Of a DNA stretch of 64,000 nt, positions 36,313 through 43,152 are shown in pieces. The translations under genes were made by a program, and so were the position numbers. Below the pieces are notes generated by a model that was given only the letters and a program-made list of their open reading frames with translations, did no database searches and had not been told where the DNA came from. Numbering within the stretch: position 1 is the stretch's first letter; each line of letters opens with the position of its first letter. This DNA is from Anaerolineae bacterium. Its GTDB lineage: Bacteria; Chloroflexota; Anaerolineae; 4572-78; J111. Location: positions 62,001 through 126,000 of the forward strand of contig JAHDWA010000011.1 of assembly GCA_023382535.1 (NCBI GenBank), given 5' to 3'.

Positions 36313-36411
36313 TGCCCTGGTTTAAATTAATAGAACCCACAATGAAGGTGGGGCTACATTGCGTTTCATCAGATGTTTCCCCAACTTCTACATTAAATAA
36401 AGCCATAGAAA

Positions 36412-36442
36412 AGGGAGACGTTGTCTCTCTTTTTTTGTTTTT
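36412..36442 (+). terminator. Intrinsic-terminator-like hairpin inside the pfk leader (candidate attenuator)
   Basis: An 8-bp stem (36412-36419 with 36423-36430, one G-U pair) with a 3-base loop is followed by TTTTTTGTTTTT. It lies between the promoter at 36284 and the pfk start at 36473, so it would stop transcription before the gene unless regulated. A second hairpin upstream (36344-36353 with 36379-36388, ten pairs with one mismatch) could be part of the control. Confidence 0.7.
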
Positions 36443-36472
36443 CAAGCAAGATCGAGGTGAGGAGTTTGTACC

Positions 36473-37630
36473 ATGAGAATAGGTATCTTGACGGGCGGCG
36501 GCGATGTGCCGGGCCTGAATCCCTGTATTAAAGCTGTCGTCAATCGCGCAGTTGACGAGGGCCATAACGTGGTCGGTATTCGCCGGGGCTGGGCCGGTCT
36601 GCTCAATTATAACCCGGCTGATGAAGGCTCATTTAAAAAATGGTTGATGCCGCTGGACAGGCATGCCGTGCGGACCGTAGACCGCACTGGCGGCACCTTT
36701 TTGCATACCTCCCGGACCAATCCCGGCAAGGTCAAGCCCAGTGATGTGCCGGAATTTCTGCGGGAACCGGATTGGCGACCAGACGCTCACGATATTCGCG
36801 ATTTTACGCCTCACGTGCTCAAAAATCTTGAACACCTGGGCCTTGACGTGCTCATTCCCATCGGGGGTGACGATACCCTCAGTTACGGCCATCGCCTGCA
36901 CATGGAAGGAATACCGGTGGTAGCCGTGCCCAAGACGATGGATAACGATGTCTACGGCACTGATTACTGTATTGGCTTTTCGACGGCGGTGACCCGCAGT
37001 GTCAACTTTATTCACAGCCTGCGCACCTCCGTGGGGTCACACGAGCGAATCGGCATCATCGAACTGTTTGGGCGCAATTCAGGTGAAACCTCGCTGATCT
37101 CGGCCTATCTGGCTGACGTAGATCGAGCTATCATTTCTGAAGTACCCTTCGACCCGGAGAAACTGGCCGCCTTGCTCTTGAAAGATAAAAAGAACAATCC
37201 CAGCAATTACGCCATTATGACCATCTCTGAGGGGGCTTCGATGATTGGCGGCAAAATCATAGAGTACGGTCAAGCCGACTCCTATGGCCACAAAAAATTG
37301 GGTGGGATAGGGGCTATCACCGGCGATGCCGTCAAGAAGATTACAAGCCAGAATACTATCTACCAGCAAGTCGCTTACCTCATGCGCTCCGGCGCGCCCG
37401 ACGCGATTGACCTGATGGTGGGTTTTAACTACGCGCATATGGCCATGGATTTAATCCAGGAGAAAAACTTCGGGCGGATGGTCGCCTTGCGGGATGGCAA
37501 GTACACCAACGTGCCGGCTAATATCCTGTCCGAAGGCGTCAAGCGGGTAGATGTTGACGAACTGTATGATGTCGAGGCTTATCGCCCCAAGGTGCGCCGG
37601 GTTAATCAAAAACCCATGTTCCTCTACTAA
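36473..37630 (+). CDS. 6-phosphofructokinase with PPi-type signature residues
   Basis: A 385-residue phosphofructokinase converting fructose 6-phosphate to the 1,6-bisphosphate. It opens [15 protein letters not shown]. The phosphoryl-donor site reads PIGGDDT (Asp134), and the next site reads PKTMDND (Lys154). In ATP enzymes these positions are usually Gly; Asp and Lys are the mark of pyrophosphate-dependent enzymes. Thus it is probably PPi-dependent and reversible, which is inference from family rules. GRNSGE and the C-terminal MVGFNY...FGRMVAL segments are regular. GGAG lies 8 bases before the ATG. A 44-codon open frame in the leader (36342-36476) overlaps its start codon as ATGA. Confidence 0.93.
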   Translation: MRIGILTGGGDVPGLNPCIKAVVNRAVDEGHNVVGIRRGWAGLLNYNPADEGSFKKWLMPLDRHAVRTVDRTGGTFLHTSRTNPGKVKPSDVPEFLREPDWRPDAHDIRDFTPHVLKNLEHLGLDVLIPIGGDDTLSYGHRLHMEGIPVVAVPKTMDNDVYGTDYCIGFSTAVTRSVNFIHSLRTSVGSHERIGIIELFGRNSGETSLISAYLADVDRAIISEVPFDPEKLAALLLKDKKNNPSNYAIMTISEGASMIGGKIIEYGQADSYGHKKLGGIGAITGDAVKKITSQNTIYQQVAYLMRSGAPDAIDLMVGFNYAHMAMDLIQEKNFGRMVALRDGKYTNVPANILSEGVKRVDVDELYDVEAYRPKVRRVNQKPMFLY

Positions 37631-37633
37631 TGA

Positions 37634-37697
37634 AGAGGGAGTAAGGAGTAAGCAAAGATCCTCTACTCCCTCCTTCATACTTCCTACTCCTTCTCCC
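37634..37697. repeat. Intergenic hairpin of GGAGTAAG/CTACTCC tandem units
   Basis: The left arm 37634-37652 has GGGAGTAAGGAGTAAG; the right arm 37660-37697 has CTACTCCCTCCTTC and CTTCCTACTCCTTC. Same unit family as the element at 20100-20171, now directly after the pfk stop. Confidence 0.75.
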
Positions 37698-37908
37698 ATC
37701 TCCAAAAGTTACCCAAAAAGTACCAGCAATTATCTTGACTTGCCTGAAACGGCGTGTTAAACTTGAGATATGTGATTTTTATTCTGCCTGAAGGGGATTC
37801 TAAGCCTTCGGCAGGTGTTATTCTTGTGGCTTGATTACTCTGTAGTCCAGACGAACCGCAAGGCGGACTCCAAACTTGCCGGCATAACTTCAATACGAAA
37901 TACCGCGT

Positions 37909-40900
37909 ATGGAAACGGCTCCTAGCTCTTTAAGAGGTGAGTTTGTATCAAAACTCACCCCAACATTATTTCTTCTCGTCATCATTGCCGCCATCATTGT
38001 TAATGTATTGGCTCCTATTTTTGCGCTTCGTTGGGCCGCTCAGCCGTTTCTCGGCGCCCTTTTCTATCCACGTCTGGTTATTGCAGACACTTATGACACG
38101 ATTTTGGCTACTCCCCAATTAGGTTTTCAGCCTGCCGATGTTTTAAGCCAGATTGACGACGCCCCAGTTTCTACAGGCCGAGAAGTTTACATTCATCTCC
38201 TACAGAAGCAGTTAGATAAGCGAGTTATCCTTCAGCTTGATCGAACTTCAGCCAGCGGCGGTAATACCAGCGAAAGTCTGTCTCTAACCTTAAACGCCCC
38301 TTTCCCCTTACAAAATTTACTCCTGTTTTTCTGGCTGCCCTACAGTATTGGTCTGGTCTACCTGGCCATGGGCTTTGTCCTTTACCGGCTGCGCCACGCT
38401 GACCAACTCAGCCGTGTTTTTCTCACGTTTTGTGCCTTTGTTTCCATCTTCTTGGGCGCTCTATTTGATCAATTCACTTTGCACCTGTTGACGTCCCTCT
38501 GGGTTTTGGCTTTGCCGCTTGTCGGCGCTGGGCTGCTGCATCTATCCTTTGTCTTCCCGGTTGAAACCCGGCTGGCACGTCGCAGCCCCTGGCTGCCAGT
38601 GATCCCTTACCTCATCGCCATTTTGCTGGGAGTAATCAACCTCGCCAGCCTCTATTTGAGAATAAATCCACGCGCATTTCTGGGAGTTTGGTTCTGGGAT
38701 TTTAGCTTTCTTGGGTTCAGCGTGATCCTCTTTTTAGCTTTATTACTAAATGCGCATACAACTACCTTTTCGGCCATGACCCGCCAACAAATAACAATTG
38801 TTTTTGGGGCCAGTCTTATCTCGTTTGGACCGATAGCCATCTGGGCACTGGCTCAGACAGCCGGTTTTAATTTGGAATTTCTCTGGTTCAATTTTACAAC
38901 AGCTCTCGCCGCCTTCATCGTGTTTCCCCTGGTTGTAGCTTATGCCGCCCTTCGCTATCGCCTGCTTGATTTAGACCTTGTCTTTAGCAGAGCGGCTGTT
39001 TACACGCTCCTGACCTTGTTAGTGACCGTAGCTTACTTCCTGCTCGTCAGCACGCTGGCTGTGCTTCTGCAAGATGTCGAACTGTTTAAGAATCCGATTG
39101 TCTTCACAATGTTTATCTTGCTGCTAATCATTGTTCTGGGGCCGGTCAAAGAGCGCTTGCAGCGGCTGATTAAGCGTATCTTTGTACGCGAACCCTCTGA
39201 TTTTAGACAACTCCAGCAGAGATATGGTCAGGCTTTGGTTGCTGCTCCTTTGGAAACCAACCTAATTCTGAGCCTGTTGCGCAAACAGGTTGAGGAAGCC
39301 CTGGCTCCGGCCAAAAGCCTGTTTTTTTTGAGAGATATCAACCTTGATACCTATATGATTTCTAACCAGCACGGTGGCGACGACCTGCCGCCTACCGTTG
39401 AAGTATCCTTTAGCTCCAATGACGATTTAGTCCACTGGCTGACCAGTACCAACGACATTCTCCAACTGAGTCCGGCTGGCGTTGTTGCCCCTGAAATTAA
39501 AATCAACCCTGAGGAACTGGCCCGGTTGAATATGCTCAATGTGAATTTGTGCGTCCCGTTGCTCGGTTCCAATTATTTACTAGGGTGGCTGGCTCTGGGT
39601 TTGAAGAATTCCGGCCAACCCTATAACAGCAGTGATTTACTCTTCCTGGCTACCCTGGCCAGCGAGACCACCATTGCCCTGGAAAGCGCCCAGCTTCTGG
39701 AACAGGCCAATCAGCGCGCCGCTGAGTTGGAAGCCCTACAGAAAATATCGGCTGATATTCAAGCCGAGGCGGAGTCTGATCTTTTGCTCACCTCGGTGGT
39801 AGAGCGGGCGACCAAGCTGTTACAAGCCGAAGGGGGTCTGGCTTTTCTGGTCGAAGCCGATGACGAAACCCTCAAAGTAGTGGTCAGCTATAACCTGGTT
39901 AAAGATTTTACAGGCTACACCTTGGCTAAAGGAGAGGGCCTGGCAGGCCAGGTGGTTTTAACGGGTAAAACTCTGGTAGTAGATCACTACCAGAATTTTT
40001 CAGGCCGTTCTCCCAAGTTTGAAGATGCTAAATTTGGGGCGGTGCTGGGCGTGCCGTTGCGGTGGGGCGGCAAGGTGCGAGGAGTACTCCATCTGATCCA
40101 CCGGCCGCGCGGTTCACGCTTTAACGAGCGCGACATCTGGCTCATGGAATTATTCGCGGCCCAGGCATCCATTGCGCTGGAAAAATCTCGTTTGCTGCAA
40201 GAAGCGCAGCATCGAGCCAATCAACTGGCAACGCTGAGTGAGGTCAGTGTTGCCATAAGTTCGACCCTGGATTTGGATACTGCTTTGCAGCGAGTGATGG
40301 ATTGTGCGGTGCAAATTCTTAACGCCGAGGCTGGCTCGCTGCTGCTTATGGATCCCCGTGGCAAAGAATTGACCTTTGAAGTGGTGTTAGGGCCAACAGG
40401 GGCCAACCTGCGAGGGTTAAAAACTGAGGTAGGCAAGGGTATTGTCGGTACCGTTGCCAAAACCGGCCAACCTCTCATTATCAATGATGCCGCTGCCGAC
40501 CCTCGCTGGAATGTTGCTTTTGACGAAGCGACCAATTTCCGTACCAAAGACATTTTGTGCGTCCCCATGCTGTCCCACGAGCGCGTGGTCGGCGTTGTCG
40601 AGGTAATTAACAAGCAAGATGGCACCGTTTTTACTCAGGAAGAATGTAATTTACTCATGTCTTTCGGGGCGCAGGCGGCGATTGCCATTGAGAACGCTCA
40701 AGTCTTTGGTCGGGTTGATAGAGCTCTGGCTGAACGTATTCAGGAGTTACAGGCTCTGCAAGCCATTGACCGTGAATTGCAGTCTTCACTTGAGCTAAAG
40801 AATGTGCTGGATATATCTTTAACTCGGGCCATGGACGCTCTGGGGGTCGAGATGGGCTTGATGGGTGTCATCCGGACTCAGGATGAGGAGGCGGGGCTTT

Positions 40901-41976
40901 ATTTACTGGCTCAGCGAGGTATGCCGATGGAAATGGGCCGTTACAAACGAGATCCCTGGCCCTTGACCAAAGGCATTATGGGCCGGGTCGTGCGCACCGG
41001 TGAACTGGCCTGGGTTAATGATATTACCCAAGAAAAAGATTATGTCCCCAATTCTCACCGCACCCGTTCGGTCCTGGCCGTGCCGGTCATCCGCGAGGAT
41101 CGAGTAATTGGGATCATCAATCTGGAGAGTACAACAACTGATTATTTTACCAGCGATGACGTATCTTTTATCAAGCTGCTGGTCGGTCCGGCGGCTGTTG
41201 CCATTCAAAATGCGCAACTATACGAGCAGGTCAAAGAAGCCAACCAAGCCAAAACTGAGTTCATGAACATTGCTTCCCACGAGTTAAAAATCCCCATGAC
41301 CAGTATTAAAGGCTTCTCCAAGCTGCTTCAAATGGGCGCGGGGGGGCCGCTCACCGAAAAACAAAACGAGTTTTTGGGGGTTATTTCCAACAATGTTGAC
41401 CGGATGGCCCGGTTGGTCAACGATTTGCTGGATGTCAGCCGGATTGAAGCCGGACGTATTCGCCTGGAAATAGAAAATGTGCAAATGCGCGACGTGATCA
41501 ATGATGTTCTGGAGTCTGTCCAAACCCAAATTCAAAATAAGCGGCTCGATTTGAAGGTGAATGTGAGTGACAACTTGCCGGAATTGCGGGCCGATTATAG
41601 CCGGATGGTCCAGATTATGACCAATTTTGTCAGTAATGCTTACAAATACACTCCGGAAGGAGGATGTGTTACGGTTGATGCTATGCCCTGCAACAACGGC
41701 TCGCTGCAAGGGGTGACTATTACTGTCAAAGATACGGGCTACGGAATTTCGGTTGAGGATCAGACCAAACTATTCACCAAATTCTTCCGTTCCAGTGATC
41801 AAAATATTCGTGATGAGCCGGGTACGGGCCTGGGTTTATCCATCACCAAATCTATGATTGAAGCCCATGGGGGTGAACTGACTTTTGAAAGCGAGCTGGG
41901 TAAAGGGACCTCTTTTACATTTACGATGCCGTTGGTTAGTAAGATTCCGCCGGGAGTCGAAGTAATCGAACGTTAA
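37909..41976 (+). CDS. PDZ-like/multi-TM/multi-GAF histidine kinase
   Basis: A 1355-residue membrane kinase. TM1 is at about 15-40, an extracytoplasmic PDZ-like region at about 65-130, then about seven or eight helices to about 415, ending in the LRYRLLDLDLVFSRAAVY and VKERLQRLIKRIFVREPSDF segments shared with the 773-residue kinase. Four GAF domains follow at about 460-610, 615-765, 775-930 and 955-1105. HisKA has ASHELKIPMT (His1124; the usual Arg-Thr is Lys-Ile). The HATPase is complete, with N-box FVSNAYKY, G1 KDTGYGIS and G2 PGTGLGLSITKSMIEAHGG. No response regulator is adjacent, so it is an orphan kinase. It integrates envelope and cytoplasmic signals (inference). Confidence 0.92.
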   Translation: METAPSSLRGEFVSKLTPTLFLLVIIAAIIVNVLAPIFALRWAAQPFLGALFYPRLVIADTYDTILATPQLGFQPADVLSQIDDAPVSTGREVYIHLLQKQLDKRVILQLDRTSASGGNTSESLSLTLNAPFPLQNLLLFFWLPYSIGLVYLAMGFVLYRLRHADQLSRVFLTFCAFVSIFLGALFDQFTLHLLTSLWVLALPLVGAGLLHLSFVFPVETRLARRSPWLPVIPYLIAILLGVINLASLYLRINPRAFLGVWFWDFSFLGFSVILFLALLLNAHTTTFSAMTRQQITIVFGASLISFGPIAIWALAQTAGFNLEFLWFNFTTALAAFIVFPLVVAYAALRYRLLDLDLVFSRAAVYTLLTLLVTVAYFLLVSTLAVLLQDVELFKNPIVFTMFILLLIIVLGPVKERLQRLIKRIFVREPSDFRQLQQRYGQALVAAPLETNLILSLLRKQVEEALAPAKSLFFLRDINLDTYMISNQHGGDDLPPTVEVSFSSNDDLVHWLTSTNDILQLSPAGVVAPEIKINPEELARLNMLNVNLCVPLLGSNYLLGWLALGLKNSGQPYNSSDLLFLATLASETTIALESAQLLEQANQRAAELEALQKISADIQAEAESDLLLTSVVERATKLLQAEGGLAFLVEADDETLKVVVSYNLVKDFTGYTLAKGEGLAGQVVLTGKTLVVDHYQNFSGRSPKFEDAKFGAVLGVPLRWGGKVRGVLHLIHRPRGSRFNERDIWLMELFAAQASIALEKSRLLQEAQHRANQLATLSEVSVAISSTLDLDTALQRVMDCAVQILNAEAGSLLLMDPRGKELTFEVVLGPTGANLRGLKTEVGKGIVGTVAKTGQPLIINDAAADPRWNVAFDEATNFRTKDILCVPMLSHERVVGVVEVINKQDGTVFTQEECNLLMSFGAQAAIAIENAQVFGRVDRALAERIQELQALQAIDRELQSSLELKNVLDISLTRAMDALGVEMGLMGVIRTQDEEAGLYLLAQRGMPMEMGRYKRDPWPLTKGIMGRVVRTGELAWVNDITQEKDYVPNSHRTRSVLAVPVIREDRVIGIINLESTTTDYFTSDDVSFIKLLVGPAAVAIQNAQLYEQVKEANQAKTEFMNIASHELKIPMTSIKGFSKLLQMGAGGPLTEKQNEFLGVISNNVDRMARLVNDLLDVSRIEAGRIRLEIENVQMRDVINDVLESVQTQIQNKRLDLKVNVSDNLPELRADYSRMVQIMTNFVSNAYKYTPEGGCVTVDAMPCNNGSLQGVTITVKDTGYGISVEDQTKLFTKFFRSSDQNIRDEPGTGLGLSITKSMIEAHGGELTFESELGKGTSFTFTMPLVSKIPPGVEVIER

Positions 41977-42031
41977 TCGCTTCTTAACCAATTTTTACCT
42001 TTTTTTTACGGAAATTCCGAGCGAAGTAGAT

Positions 42032-42189
42032 TATAATATTGAACTGTAATAGTTATTAGCCGGCAAGCCCTTAACGGATGGAGCGACCATCACTTGGGTA
42101 AACTGGCCCGCCTTTATCCTTGACCTCTACTAATTATGGGGCAAGCGAGGCGACAAAAAAGGAGCGCTTAATTGCGCTCCTTTTTCTTT
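42032..42189 (+). ncRNA. Candidate short RNA between a -10 element and a bidirectional terminator
   Basis: TATAAT at 42032-42037, without a clear -35, is followed by about 145 bases with local stems (for example GATGG...CCATC near 42077-42092) and then the terminator at 42161-42189. It lies in the non-coding space after the large kinase. It may equally be the 3' untranslated part of that gene. No known RNA family was recognised. Confidence 0.25.
42155..42189. terminator. Bidirectional intrinsic terminator
   Basis: A 7-bp stem GGAGCGC/GCGCTCC (42161-42167 with 42174-42180) is flanked by six A on the left and TTTTTCTTT on the right, so it can serve the plus-strand kinase and the minus-strand sigma/anti-sigma unit. 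Confidence 0.85.
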
Positions 42190-42204
42190 AGGGTGCAGTA
42201 GATG

Positions 42205-42438
42205 TTAGCCCCGTGCTGCCTCTTGCAATATCACCATCAGCGCTTCAAATTCATGGGTGCAACAGTTGCAGTGGTTAAGATGCTGTCTTACGGTTGGCAT
42301 GATTTCGTCAGGGTCGCCCCCTTCAAGGATGAATTCAGCATACTGATCCAGCAGATCAAAACATTCCATGCAGTTAATCTCATACGCTTCTGTTTCAAGC
42401 GCCGATTGCAGTAAGATCTGCCAGGGTTTTTCAATCAT
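42205..42438 (-). CDS. Small ZAS-type zinc anti-sigma candidate
   Basis: A 77-residue protein with the HxxxCxxC signature (HLNHCNCC) and an upstream C-x-x-C (CMECF), the layout of zinc-binding anti-sigma (ZAS/zf-HC2) domains. It lacks a transmembrane segment, so it would be a soluble anti-sigma factor. It lies 52 bases downstream of the ECF-like sigma factor gene, the typical order. A redox or zinc trigger is known for some ZAS proteins and is possible here. It ends close to the bidirectional terminator. Assignment rests on a short motif and context. Confidence 0.75.
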   Translation of the reverse strand: MIEKPWQILLQSALETEAYEINCMECFDLLDQYAEFILEGGDPDEIMPTVRQHLNHCNCCTHEFEALMVILQEAARG

Positions 42439-42490
42439 CGGTTAGCTCCTTACAATTCCCATCTGCTAGACGTGCCAAAAGGCAGTGTCC

Positions 42491-43144
42491 TTACCTTTCC
42501 TCGCTAAATAATTTGAGAATATACTGTGGCTCCAGCCCCAGTTTTTGCAGCCGCTGCTTCAGTTTCATCCGGGCGTCGTGCAACAGTTTATAAACATTAT
42601 TAGGGTTGGTTTCAAGCAGCCGGGCCACTTCAGCAATGGGGATATTATCAATTTGGACAGCAGCCAGCGCCTGGCGTTGGCGTTCGGTCAAATCATTGTT
42701 GATCACTGCCAGAATTGTATCCCACACCTGGCGTCGCTCACTTTCGGTGGCTGGGTTACCCCCAGCCGGGGATTCGGCAACCAGAATCTCTTGCAGCGCC
42801 GTACCTGCTTCCGTAATAGCGTCCAGAGACAAGTCGCGCCATCTAGCCCGGCGCAGCTCGCTGATAGTATGATTGGCTGCAATTTTAGCCGCCCAGGTGG
42901 TAAATTTACTTTTCCCTTGAAAGGTATCCAGATTGGCCTGAACCTTGAGCAAAGCCTCCTGAGCCAGATCCTCGCTCATTTGCTGCAGCTCGTTTTCGGC
43001 CCGATGGCGCAGGTCACTGCGGCCGTGCAGATAAGCCAGGATACCCCGCTGGAGATAGAGCCGCAAATCTTCCAGGGCTTGAGCTTGATGGGGATGATCA
43101 GGACGTAATTCACTGAGCCAGGTTTCGTTGGTGCGTTCTTCCAT
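42491..43144 (-). CDS. ECF-like RNA polymerase sigma-70 family factor
   Basis: A 217-residue sigma factor. Region 2 is at about 55-105 (DLAQEALLKVQANLDTF, KFTTWAAKIAANHTISELRR). Region 4 is at about 150-200 (LTERQRQALAAVQIDNIPIAEVARLL, NPNNVYKLLHDARMKLKQRL). A 25-residue N-terminal extension and an Ala/Pro-rich linker between the regions are present. Regions 1.2 and 3 are missing, as expected for group 4. It is flanked by the GT39 gene 8 bases upstream and the ZAS-type gene 52 bases downstream on the same strand, so its own transcription probably depends on the GT39 promoter or one inside that gene. Confidence 0.92.
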   Translation of the reverse strand: MEERTNETWLSELRPDHPHQAQALEDLRLYLQRGILAYLHGRSDLRHRAENELQQMSEDLAQEALLKVQANLDTFQGKSKFTTWAAKIAANHTISELRRARWRDLSLDAITEAGTALQEILVAESPAGGNPATESERRQVWDTILAVINNDLTERQRQALAAVQIDNIPIAEVARLLETNPNNVYKLLHDARMKLKQRLQKLGLEPQYILKLFSEER

Positions 43145-43152
43145 CGGTCATC

